Positions 1 through 7,051 of a DNA stretch of 11,082 nucleotides are shown here, piece by piece (positions within the stretch are counted from its first letter, which is position 1; every line of letters begins with the position of its first letter). Location of the stretch: NCBI GenBank assembly GCA_902782785.1, contig CACZOH010000233.1, forward strand, positions 1 through 11,082. The letters are read 5' to 3'. The translations under genes were made by a program, and so were the position numbers. The stretch is from an uncultured Ruminococcus sp. (lineage in GTDB: Bacteria > Bacillota > Clostridia > Oscillospirales > CAG-272). The notes under the pieces were generated by a model, which searched no databases, was not told the origin of the DNA, and saw nothing but the letters and a program-made list of their open reading frames with translations.

Positions 1-732
1 TGCGCGAAGATTGTCAAGCACGAACGTGCGGACGTAATCGTTTGACGGATGCTCGCATATATTTCCGGGGGTGTCGAGCTGGCTGATTTCTCCCCTGTCC
101 ATTATCATTATACGGTCGGACAGAGCGAACGCCTCCTCCTGGTCGTGCGTGACGTAAATCATGGTCGTGCCGAACGACGCCTGAAGATTTTTCAGCTCCC
201 TGCGCATCGCAAGCCTCGTCGCCACGTCAAGCGCGGACATCGGCTCGTCGAACAGTATTATATCTGGCTTGAGCGCAAGCGTCCTCGCTATCGCGACTCT
301 CTGCTGCTGACCGCCCGAAAGATTCTTCGGCAGTGCCTTTGCATAGTCGGACAAGCCGACGGCGCAAAGCATCTCCTCCGCCGTTTTCTTTGCTTCCGCT
401 CTCGTCGCTCTGTTTATTTTCAGCGCGTATTCCACGTTCTGAAGCGCGGTCATATTCTCAAACAGGGCGTAATTCTGAAAAACTATGCCCATACCGCGCT
501 TATCGGGCGCGGCTTTCGTTATGTCGGCGCCGTCCTTCTTTATTGTTCCCGTATCTGGGGGCAAAAGACCTATGAGTATTCTCAGAAGCGTCGTTTTGCC
601 GCAGCCCGAAGGTCCCAGTATCGACAGGAATTCGCCGTTTCTGACCGTAAAGGAAACGGAATTCAGAACCTCGTTTTCTTTATAGCGCTTTGAAACGTCC
701 TCGACTGCGAGTTTATCGTTCAATGATCCCAT
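1..732 (-). CDS. ABC transporter ATP-binding subunit (Fe(III)/polyamine/phosphonate type), 3' end outside the window
   Basis: This is the ATPase that powers import of the ligand captured by the lipoprotein encoded just upstream. My translation of the 244 codons in the window shows, in order, Walker A GPSGCGKTT (residues 40-48), Q-loop glutamine 86, signature LSGGQQQR (138-145), Walker B IILFDEP (158-164), D-loop SALD and H-loop histidine 196. The spacing is that of the PotA/FbpC/PhnT group; the segment after the H-loop (D..TPGNICEHPSNDYVR) leads toward the regulatory C-terminal domain, which is cut off at the window edge. I chose the ATG at 732, which overlaps the upstream stop by 13 bp; a TTG at 723, overlapping the stop in ATTGA, is an alternative, and neither has a clear Shine-Dalgarno. 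The overlap implies translational coupling with the binding protein. The transport class is well supported; the exact ligand is not. Confidence 0.93.
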   Translation of the reverse strand, partial: MGSLNDKLAVEDVSKRYKENEVLNSVSFTVRNGEFLSILGPSGCGKTTLLRILIGLLPPDTGTIKKDGADITKAAPDKRGMGIVFQNYALFENMTALQNVEYALKINRATRAEAKKTAEEMLCAVGLSDYAKALPKNLSGGQQQRVAIARTLALKPDIILFDEPMSALDVATRLAMRRELKNLQASFGTTMIYVTHDQEEAFALSDRIMIMDRGEISQLDTPGNICEHPSNDYVRTFVLDNLRA

Positions 733-1718
733 TTTGATAAAAGTCTGTCTTTTTCAGCCTGGGTATCGTTATTCATATTGCCGTATTTTATACCCGTCGG
801 GAAGCCCTCTACCGTGGGTGTGAAATTCTTGAATACCTGATCGGGGAAGTATTTTTCGTTGTTGCCCTTGCAGAGATCCGTCGCAAGATAATTGAATACG
901 TCCATAACGGCTTTGCGGCCCGCGCTCTTTTTGAGAACGCCGCTGCCGTACATCGAATAGGGCGAGCCCTCTTCAAAGAACACTATCTTAAGCTCCGTGT
1001 TGCCGTCGTTTATCTTGACGACCGCCTGCGACGTCATGCCGAGACCCACGGCGACCTCTCTCGCTTCAAGAGCCTTTACGGGACCGGAGCCGGAGGAGGT
1101 GTACTGCAGTACGTTTTCCGAGAATTTGTCAAAGTATTCAAAAGCCTTGTCCTCGCCCCATTCGTTCGTCAGCTGGCGTAAGAACATATAGCCGGTACCG
1201 GAGGATTTCGGCGACGGCATCGAGATAAGGCCTTTGTATTCGGGCTTCAAAAGGTCTTCGTAGCTCTCAGGCTCCGCCAGACCCTTGTCGGAGAGGACCT
1301 TTGTGTTGAGGATAACGCAGCCGCCGTTTTTGACCTCGGGCGTGTATTTTTTGCTTTCCGGCACTATGGCGTCAAGGAATATCGAGAAATCAAAATCTGA
1401 CAGCACGGCAAGATGATCCGAGCATTTTTCAAGATAGTTATACTCTTCCGATAAGATAACGTCGGCGGAGCAGCTGTCGCCCTCTTCGACGACCTTAGCC
1501 GCTATGTCGCTGCTCTTTAAATAGATGAGCTCTATATCATATTCCGGGAATTTCTTTCTGCATTCGTTCAGATAATACTCATTTTTGTAATCCTCTCCGC
1601 TCGTCCAGATCACGACCTTTTCTTTTCCCGCGGAGCCCGGATTTGAGCACGCGGAAAATACAGCCGCAACAGACGCCAAAGCGATCATGACCGATATAAT
1701 TCTTATGATTTTTTTCAT
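720..1718 (-). CDS. ABC transporter substrate-binding lipoprotein, Fe(III)/2-aminoethylphosphonate-like family
   Basis: This 332-residue protein is the extracellular ligand receptor of the importer. Residues 1-24 form a lipoprotein signal peptide (basic MKKIIR, hydrophobic core, lipobox FSAC with C24). The mature part begins VVIWTSGED, as in AfuA/FbpA/PhnS-type receptors, and carries SPKSSGTGY (169-177), the family's serine/threonine-rich ligand loop. The region around 217-235 (KALEAREVAVGLGMTSQAV) is where true ferric-binding proteins have a tyrosine pair; no tyrosine pair is present there, which argues for an organic ligand such as an aminophosphonate rather than iron. A strong ribosome binding site (AAAGGAG, 8 nt spacing) precedes the ATG, 20 bp after the nucleotidyltransferase gene, and the ATPase gene overlaps its end. 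Family and location are firm; the ligand is inferred from residues and neighbours. Confidence 0.9.
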   Translation of the reverse strand: MKKIIRIISVMIALASVAAVFSACSNPGSAGKEKVVIWTSGEDYKNEYYLNECRKKFPEYDIELIYLKSSDIAAKVVEEGDSCSADVILSEEYNYLEKCSDHLAVLSDFDFSIFLDAIVPESKKYTPEVKNGGCVILNTKVLSDKGLAEPESYEDLLKPEYKGLISMPSPKSSGTGYMFLRQLTNEWGEDKAFEYFDKFSENVLQYTSSGSGPVKALEAREVAVGLGMTSQAVVKINDGNTELKIVFFEEGSPYSMYGSGVLKKSAGRKAVMDVFNYLATDLCKGNNEKYFPDQVFKNFTPTVEGFPTGIKYGNMNNDTQAEKDRLLSKWDH

Positions 1719-1738
1719 TTTTTTTACTCCTTTTTATT

Positions 1739-2629
1739 TTAAACGTCGTACGTTTTATCCAACTGTTTCAATTCCTTGAAGGTATCTATCTCAACTATTG
1801 AGCCTTCCCTGCATTCCCGTATTTCAACGCGGTATTCGTGTTTGAAGCTGTCGAATATCGTGCTGTCCCAGAAACGCTCCTTGCCGCCGGGCATATCGTA
1901 CGTCTGCGGAATATGCTCAGACAGCTTTCTTCCGTCGTCTCCGTCGATATACCAGAGACCTATTTCCTGATATACGTCTATACCGCCGACCTTCTGTTCG
2001 GTTATCACTCCGTCCTTTACGGTAAAGCACCAGTCGTCCGAGCGGTCCATTTTTATGCCCAGAATATTCGTGCCGTAATTGTAGCGGCGTACGAGCGACG
2101 GCTCGCGTATGAGCAGATCCGCTTCAAACACGTAGGCGTTCTGCATAAAATATCTTGCGCACATGGCGGAGGAAATGTTGTTCGATTCGTTATACGCGGG
2201 ATTTTCAAGAAATTTGATCATCGGATATTTGTATAACAGCTGATCGAACTGCTCCGCAAGATATCCGCGCACGATATATATCTCGTCTATACCCGCGGCG
2301 AGCACCGCGTCTATAAGTCCGTCGATTATCCGCTTTCCGTTTACGCGGACGAGCGGCTTGGGTGTGTTCAGCGTCACGGGAACGAGGCGCGTGCCGAAGC
2401 CCGCCGCAAGGAATACCGCGCGCTTCGCTCTGTACGGCTCAAGCGCGTCAAGCCCGTCCTTTGTTATCTCTCCGTTTTTCAGATATCCCGCCTCGGAAAG
2501 CTCGGACACGAGCTTGTTCACCGTGCCGACCGAGCAGCCGAGCGCGTCCGAAAGCGATCTCTGCGAGGGAAGCGGTCCTTCCGACGCGGAAACGAGAAGG
2601 TCGAACTGTTTTCTGCTAAGTTTACTCAT
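1739..2629 (-). CDS. Winged-helix domain fused to LicC/PntC-like nucleotidyltransferase
   Basis: This protein of 296 residues has two parts. Residues about 1-65 are a small winged helix-turn-helix (SQRSLSDALGCSVGTVNKL), resembling MarR/Lrp-type DNA-binding folds. Residues 70-296 are a sugar-phosphate nucleotidyltransferase fold with the CTP loop LAAGFGTRLVPVT (74-86), the TPKPLV lysine (K91), the YNESNN segment (146-151), D171 in FEAD, W200 in DDWCF, and VEID (279-282). By eye this follows pneumococcal LicC closely (EWF, YWD and YEIDS blocks), so it probably makes a CDP- or CMP-activated head group from CTP and phosphocholine, phosphoethanolamine or 2-aminoethylphosphonate. No choline kinase (LicA) or transaminase is visible nearby. 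The ATG has an AGGGAGAT ribosome site. It leads a licC-receptor-ATPase set with 20 bp and negative spacing. Domain calls are firm; which phospho or phosphono compound it activates is open. Confidence 0.88.
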   Translation of the reverse strand: MSKLSRKQFDLLVSASEGPLPSQRSLSDALGCSVGTVNKLVSELSEAGYLKNGEITKDGLDALEPYRAKRAVFLAAGFGTRLVPVTLNTPKPLVRVNGKRIIDGLIDAVLAAGIDEIYIVRGYLAEQFDQLLYKYPMIKFLENPAYNESNNISSAMCARYFMQNAYVFEADLLIREPSLVRRYNYGTNILGIKMDRSDDWCFTVKDGVITEQKVGGIDVYQEIGLWYIDGDDGRKLSEHIPQTYDMPGGKERFWDSTIFDSFKHEYRVEIRECREGSIVEIDTFKELKQLDKTYDV

Positions 2630-2642
2630 CTTATCTCCCTTT

Positions 2643-2678
2643 GTTCAAATTGTGTTATGTCAGCCTTGTTTTTTGAAC
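2643..2678. promoter_or_regulatory. Inverted repeat, candidate operator proximal to the nucleotidyltransferase gene
   Basis: GTTCAAA at 2643-2649 is matched by TTTGAAC at 2672-2678, a perfect 7-bp inverted repeat. Measured from GTTCA to TGAAC the unit is 36 bp long. It lies directly between the candidate -10 (2682-2687) and the ATG at 2629, where a repressor would act. The binding protein is unknown; the winged-helix domain of the gene just downstream is an obvious candidate. Confidence 0.4.
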
Positions 2679-2681
2679 GGA

Positions 2682-2711
2682 TATATGTTTTTTGAGGGCG
2701 AAAAAAGGCAA
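2682..2711 (-). promoter_or_regulatory. Candidate internal promoter for nucleotidyltransferase and transporter genes
   Basis: Read on the minus strand, TTGCCT (2711-2706) and CATATA (2687-2682) are 18 bp apart, a plausible but imperfect sigma-A promoter. It would give a leader of roughly 45 nt before the ATG at 2629. The -35 element overlaps the weak hairpin at 2701-2723, so only one of the two signals may be real. Confidence 0.35.
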
Positions 2712-2723
2712 GAAAAACCTTGC
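2701..2723 (-). terminator. Weak hairpin with T-run, possible partial terminator
   Basis: On the minus strand GCAAG, loop GTTTTT and CTTGC form a 5-bp stem, followed after one C by six Ts. It lies after the 76-codon gene and before the nucleotidyltransferase gene, so it could cut transcript levels between the two halves of the gene train. The short stem makes it weak. Confidence 0.35.
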
Positions 2724-2759
2724 GTTCATTACACGCACGGTAATTCTTACATTTTGAAC
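2724..2759. promoter_or_regulatory. Second inverted repeat with identical spacing, candidate distal operator
   Basis: GTTCA at 2724-2728 faces TGAAC at 2755-2759 (within TTTTGAAC 2752-2759). The unit is 36 bp, exactly the length of the proximal repeat, and starts 81 bp from it. It lies upstream of the candidate -35. The 5-bp arms are short and could arise by chance; the matching spacing is what makes it notable. Confidence 0.3.
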
Positions 2760-2760
2760 G

Positions 2761-2991
2761 TCAGTCAGCTTTGTTCTGACCGTCTTTTATTTCTTCTTCC
2801 GTCTGCTCGTCCTTTATGACTATGTCTTCCTCGACCTCTTTGCCCGCGTTTTCATCAATGCCGAGCTTTTTGGAGACCTTTGACTTTGCGCGGCGGAAAT
2901 GAAGGAACAGCCACGAGCCCACGACCACGGCGACGCCCGCTATCGCGGGGATAACGTACGAGACCGCGCTCGGATCAATATAAAGTCTCAT
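2761..2991 (-). CDS. Small single-pass membrane protein with charged tail
   Basis: The product has 76 residues: a short start (MRLYIDPSAVSYV), one membrane span at about residues 11-31 (VIPAIAGVAVVVGSWLFLHF), a basic stop-transfer stretch (RRAKSKVSKK) and a very acidic, lysine-containing C-terminal tail. The basic stretch after the span suggests a cytoplasmic tail. I recall similar short proteins beginning with a xIDPS-type segment next to CDP-glycerol transferase and sulfatase genes in clostridia, but I cannot check this here. Ribosome-site purines (AAGG) lie upstream of the ATG. It sits 79 bp after the YidC-TagF fusion gene, so a small accessory or scaffold role for the membrane-bound transferase is plausible. 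No enzymatic motif is present and the function is unknown. Confidence 0.75.
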   Translation of the reverse strand: MRLYIDPSAVSYVIPAIAGVAVVVGSWLFLHFRRAKSKVSKKLGIDENAGKEVEEDIVIKDEQTEEEIKDGQNKAD

Positions 2992-3070
2992 TGTTTTTTC
3001 CTTTTACCTTTATCCGTTGTATCTTGATTTTACCGCTTTATATGGGCTATTTCAATATACATATTGTAAA

Positions 3071-5137
3071 TTATTTTTGCTGCTGCTTTTGATAAAGCCG
3101 GCCGAGTATGTATTTTACGCCCTCCGCTCCGCCTGTTCCGTAGGAGTAGAGGTGAGACAGCTTGAGCGCGTTTATCTTGTCGTGATACCCGGCGCTGTGA
3201 TCGAGCAGATCAGCGACCGCCTCCGCGGTCTTTTCCTCAAGCTCGGATTTTTCAAGCGCGTGACCTATCTGCGGACGCAGATATATCTCGGACGGGACTT
3301 CTCCGATCTCCTCCCAGTCCTCGTTTTCCACCTTCATCCTGGTGTTGACGAAAAGCACGGGCTTTTTTGTCGCAAAGGCGAACTCGTACGCTATGCCCGA
3401 CCAGTCCGTTATGAGCAGATCCGACGAGTAAATTGACTTGTTGGCGGTAAAATCAAGCTCGAACGTGAGATTTTTGTCCGGCACGTCCTTATATTTTTCC
3501 GTAAGAAGCTGCAGTTTGTCCTTATACCGCTTTGAATATTCGGGGTGCGGTCTTACGGTTATGTGGTATTTGTCGGATTCAAGCTTTTCTATGAGCGTGT
3601 CGATACAGGAGTCAAGCAGATTGTCCTCCTGCCACGACGGGGCGATAAGTATCTCCTTAACGGCTCTTTCCTCTTTTGGCTCGGCCTCGTACGCCGCCTC
3701 CAGTTTTTCGGCAAGCGGATAACCGAATCTGACTATCGTTTTTTCCTTCAAGCCGTACTTTTTCTCCGTCGCCCGTATTTCGCGCTCAACGTGCGCGCCC
3801 GTTGCGAACACCGTATCGAAATTGTCGAGCGCTCCCTTGCGGAAGCCCATATGTACGCTCATCATATCGTGAGGAACGTACACGTATTCCACGTCTTTCC
3901 GCACAAGCGAGCGTTTAATGTACTGCGTCTGAAGATCCGGCGTCGTCATAACGACGATATCGGCGTCCATACGCATCATAAGCGTTATGAGCTTTTTCTG
4001 ACCTATGTAATACGGTCTTATCCTCGGCTCCTCCTCCGCTTTTTTGAAAATCGCGTCGTCCGGGTCGTTCGTTATGTAGTGGATGACGATATTCGATTTT
4101 TTGAGAAGTCCGTCTATCAGCGCCTCGTAGTATTTATAAAATCCGCTTCTCTCGCTCCAGACGACGAGGTGCTTGTTCACGACCTTGAAAAATCGCTTGT
4201 AATCCGCTTTTTCGCGTCTTCTGTTGGCGCGGTAATTCTTGTCCGTTTTGCCGCCGTCAAGCGCTTCGATCTTTTTAAGCTCCTCACGGCTGCGCTCAAG
4301 CTCCGCGTAATCCACGTATTTTTTCGGATTTATCGCGGCGTTCAGGATAAACTGCTGAACAATGGCGAGCAGATTGCCCGTCACCCAGTAAAGAACTACG
4401 CCCGCGTACGTCCCGAAGCCGAGATACAGCGACAGGCCGACGGACAGTATCATCATACCGTATTTGTTGAACTTTGTTTGCTCCGCCTGTATGACGTTCG
4501 CCTTGTTCTGCGCGTAGCACATAAGAAACGACGAGAACGCGGCGGCGACGGGAGAAAGTATATACCATCCCCATACCTCCGTCGTAACGGCGTCGAGCCT
4601 TATTCCGAGAAAGCAGAGATCGAAATCCTTTATGCGCTCTATTGCGGAGAGTACCGGGGAAAGCTCCGCCGCGGGCGCGGGCATCGTGCCGTCCTGAACG
4701 GCGCGTATTATGGCGAGCTGGTCCGCTTTGAAATCGATCCCGCTCCCGAGAGTATTCGCCAGGACCTTCAGCGCTTCGTCGTCGATACGGAGGATATACG
4801 TCAGCGGCTCTTTTATTATATACAGCACGGCGAAAAGCAGTATGATCTGTATGGCAAGCGGGATTATGGATATGAGCGGGTTATATTTCTCCCTTTTGTG
4901 GAGCTTGTTCTCCTCCTCCGCTATGCGTTCCCTGTCGCCGAAAAATCTGACCTTTAAAAAGTTTACCTCCGGCTGTATCTTTACTATTTTTATTGAGTTT
5001 TTATGCACCCATACCGAAAGCGGGAGCATCACTATCTTCGTCAATACCGTGAAAGCGATTATGGCGGCTCCGTAGTTTCCGAAAAGCTCCCAGCACCACT
5101 TCATCAGGTATCCGAAAGGATAGCAGATATATTCCAT
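3071..5137 (-). CDS. YidC/Oxa1-like membrane domain fused to CDP-glycerol phosphotransferase (TagB/TagF-like) domain
   Basis: This protein of 688 residues joins two families. Residues 1-275 are YidC/Oxa1-like: NYGAAIIAFTVLTKIVMLPLS (21-41) is the conserved first core span, with lysine 34 where many homologues have the groove arginine, then a charged hairpin (62-88), further spans near 89-108, 190-210, 226-244 and 245-266, and an unusual insert at 110-190. A charged linker follows (275-318). Residues about 320-688 resemble CDP-glycerol:poly(glycerophosphate) transferases: IAPSW (498-502), RPHPEY (529-534), SDLLITDWS (572-580). The usual WHG segment is replaced by VPHDMMSVH (421-429), keeping H423. 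It probably transfers a phospho- or phosphono-alcohol from a CDP/CMP donor onto a membrane-bound polymer; the YidC part may anchor it or assist acceptor handling. The ribosome site AAGAGG precedes the ATG, 12 bp after the previous gene. Confidence 0.9.
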   Translation of the reverse strand: MEYICYPFGYLMKWCWELFGNYGAAIIAFTVLTKIVMLPLSVWVHKNSIKIVKIQPEVNFLKVRFFGDRERIAEEENKLHKREKYNPLISIIPLAIQIILLFAVLYIIKEPLTYILRIDDEALKVLANTLGSGIDFKADQLAIIRAVQDGTMPAPAAELSPVLSAIERIKDFDLCFLGIRLDAVTTEVWGWYILSPVAAAFSSFLMCYAQNKANVIQAEQTKFNKYGMMILSVGLSLYLGFGTYAGVVLYWVTGNLLAIVQQFILNAAINPKKYVDYAELERSREELKKIEALDGGKTDKNYRANRRREKADYKRFFKVVNKHLVVWSERSGFYKYYEALIDGLLKKSNIVIHYITNDPDDAIFKKAEEEPRIRPYYIGQKKLITLMMRMDADIVVMTTPDLQTQYIKRSLVRKDVEYVYVPHDMMSVHMGFRKGALDNFDTVFATGAHVEREIRATEKKYGLKEKTIVRFGYPLAEKLEAAYEAEPKEERAVKEILIAPSWQEDNLLDSCIDTLIEKLESDKYHITVRPHPEYSKRYKDKLQLLTEKYKDVPDKNLTFELDFTANKSIYSSDLLITDWSGIAYEFAFATKKPVLFVNTRMKVENEDWEEIGEVPSEIYLRPQIGHALEKSELEEKTAEAVADLLDHSAGYHDKINALKLSHLYSYGTGGAEGVKYILGRLYQKQQQK

Positions 5138-5149
5138 TACACGCCTCTT

Positions 5150-7021
5150 TTATTTATAGAATGAACCTTTTATCTGTTGTCTGTCAGTTATTTCCCAGTT
5201 GCCGAAATCATCGCCCCTGCCCGTGACCGTAAACGTGACAAGCTCGCTGTCGGGCTTTACGGTCAGTTGGAATTTATGGTATCTCACGCGGTCCTCTCCC
5301 TCCGGTATGTCAAAGTAAGAAAGACCGTAGTCGACGTCCGTTCTGATGCCCGCGGATTTTACAAGCGTCGGTATCAGGTTTTCCTGACTTACCTGCGCCG
5401 CGGAGTATTTAAGCTCTCCCGTCGAGCCCTCCGGTTTTACGAAAAGCGAGGTGACTCTCGGCTGCTCCGGCACCTTTCCGTCGTCTCTCGCGCGCGGATG
5501 GTCGCCCGTTATTATGATCGTGGACTCATCGTAGACTCCGAGACGCTTCAGCTCGGAGAGATAAAACCTTATCATTTTGAAGCAGCCGCGGAGCTGACTT
5601 TCGCTCGTCGCCTCCTTGTCCGCCTCCGCTTCCGCGTTCATGTTGTACGGGGAATGACAGCCGTTTAAATGTATGAATATGTATGAATTTCCGTCGTTGT
5701 CGTACGACAGACCGTTTTCAAGTATCTGCCCGCACACCTCGGGGTCGTTTATCTCAAACAGCGGAGCGTCGCCTTTAAGCTCGACAAGACCCGAGAAGGA
5801 GGCGGATGAAATATCTATCGTATCCTTGACGGCGTTAGGAGCGTATCTGTACGCGGAAAGCTTCAGAAGATTTTTGACAAGCGCGCCCCTGTCGGTTATG
5901 ACGTAGCCCTTTGACGCGGAGAGATTGTCCGCCACGCCTATAAGCGGCGTTCCCTCTCTGTAGCAGTAATAGCTTTGCGTATAAAGCTTTATTGTATATC
6001 CGTTCTCCTTGAGATCGCGGAGAAATCCGGACGTTGTATAAGCTTTTTCAAAATATTCGCTCGCGGTCGATTTGAAATCGTTGTCGATGCCCGTTATCAT
6101 CGTCGGCACAGCGGGCCACGTGCGCGAATAAAGAGTTATGTTGTCGGAAAAATACGTAAAGCCGTCAAGGCCGTCAAAATAACCGGGCTCCTTGCTTATG
6201 ATATCGTTATAATACGATACGTCAAATCTGTCTATCAGAAAGATGATTATATTTTTGCCGCTTGACACCTTGTCAAGTCCCTCTTTTGTAAGATACGCCT
6301 TTGACGGGTCGTTGTTATTCCCCGCCTCTGCCGTCGTACCGGCGGTAAAGGTCTCCGCCTCTTCGCCCTCATCCGAGGTCACGGCGGCTTTCGTTTCCTC
6401 CGCCTGCGTTTCGGTTCCGGCGACCGTGCTCTCCCTGTCCGTCTCTCTCTCGCGCGTTATATCGCCTGTATGCGCGGCGCAGCCGGCTATGCTCATCACA
6501 AGGACGGCGGCGAGCGCAATAAGATATATTTTTTTGATCACGTCCTTTTTAAGCATCACTATCGCTCCGATGATTATCAGTATTCCCGTGACCGCCCATA
6601 CGGCGGCGTCAAGCACGGCGAGCCACGTTTCCGTTTTCTGCCCCGTATCGCCGCCGAGAGAGCTTGAGCCGTTAAGAAACAGGACCTGTACGTATCCCAT
6701 GACAGAAAGCCAGACGGAACCGCCGAAAAGCAAAGCGGACGCCTTTTCCGGAGTGAAAAGTATAACGGCGGACGCGGCAGCGGATACCGCAAGCGCGATA
6801 AGCGTTATGTATGATATGAAATCTCCCGCCGAAAACAAAAACTCGTCTCTGTTCCCTCCGAAAATATCGAGTACGCCGAAGAAAAAGAGCATAAGCGACG
6901 GCGTGAAACCGCCGAGCAAAGCGTACGGGAGTTTTTTTATTATCGCTTCTTTACCGTAATTTCTTTTTAAAAAATCTTTCATTTTACCGTCTGTCCGTAA
7001 TATGCGGACTTTATTTTTCAT
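5150..7021 (-). CDS. Five-TM alkaline phosphatase/sulfatase superfamily protein, LTA-synthase-like layout
   Basis: This 623-residue protein has about five membrane spans in residues 31-182, a low-complexity Thr/Glu/Ala linker (184-240), and an extracellular metal-dependent catalytic domain (250-580). Catalytic features are D264 (NIIIFLIDRFD), probable nucleophile T301 (SRTWPAVPTMITG), H456 (LNGCHSPYN) and the metal pair D507-H508 (IIITGDHPR). The layout matches lipoteichoic-acid synthases and phosphoethanolamine transferases, so it may polymerise or decorate a glycerophosphate-type surface polymer, or hydrolyse it. It is the first gene of the minus-strand train and sits 12 bp before the YidC-TagF fusion. 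The ATG at 7021 lacks a Shine-Dalgarno; M14 at 6982 is an alternative. M156 (6556), preceded by GGAG and followed by a lipoprotein-like signal ending in IAGC (C181), could be an internal start. Superfamily firm, reaction unknown. Confidence 0.88.
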   Translation of the reverse strand: MKNKVRILRTDGKMKDFLKRNYGKEAIIKKLPYALLGGFTPSLMLFFFGVLDIFGGNRDEFLFSAGDFISYITLIALAVSAAASAVILFTPEKASALLFGGSVWLSVMGYVQVLFLNGSSSLGGDTGQKTETWLAVLDAAVWAVTGILIIIGAIVMLKKDVIKKIYLIALAAVLVMSIAGCAAHTGDITRERETDRESTVAGTETQAEETKAAVTSDEGEEAETFTAGTTAEAGNNNDPSKAYLTKEGLDKVSSGKNIIIFLIDRFDVSYYNDIISKEPGYFDGLDGFTYFSDNITLYSRTWPAVPTMITGIDNDFKSTASEYFEKAYTTSGFLRDLKENGYTIKLYTQSYYCYREGTPLIGVADNLSASKGYVITDRGALVKNLLKLSAYRYAPNAVKDTIDISSASFSGLVELKGDAPLFEINDPEVCGQILENGLSYDNDGNSYIFIHLNGCHSPYNMNAEAEADKEATSESQLRGCFKMIRFYLSELKRLGVYDESTIIITGDHPRARDDGKVPEQPRVTSLFVKPEGSTGELKYSAAQVSQENLIPTLVKSAGIRTDVDYGLSYFDIPEGEDRVRYHKFQLTVKPDSELVTFTVTGRGDDFGNWEITDRQQIKGSFYK

Positions 7022-7051
7022 ATAAATAAACCGATATAATTTCGATTTATA

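Noticed and set aside
49..693. Plus-strand open frame of 214 codons opposite the ABC ATPase
   Set aside because: The minus strand encodes Walker A, signature, Walker B and H-loop motifs in order; the plus-strand product is a basic shadow with no features.
720..1718. Annotation as a ferric iron receptor
   Set aside because: The tyrosine pair typical of ferric-binding proteins is absent from the expected segment and the gene context concerns polymer head-group chemistry.
3545..4957. Long plus-strand open frame of 470 codons opposite the YidC-TagF gene
   Set aside because: It is fully antisense to a gene with clear domain motifs, its product is Arg/Val/His/Tyr-rich with no recognisable motif or ribosome site, and such frames are expected opposite this codon usage.
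6243..6959. Plus-strand open frame of 238 codons, Ser/Ala-rich
   Set aside because: It is the complement of the membrane-span region of the AP-superfamily gene; its hydrophobic runs mirror that region and it has no ribosome site.
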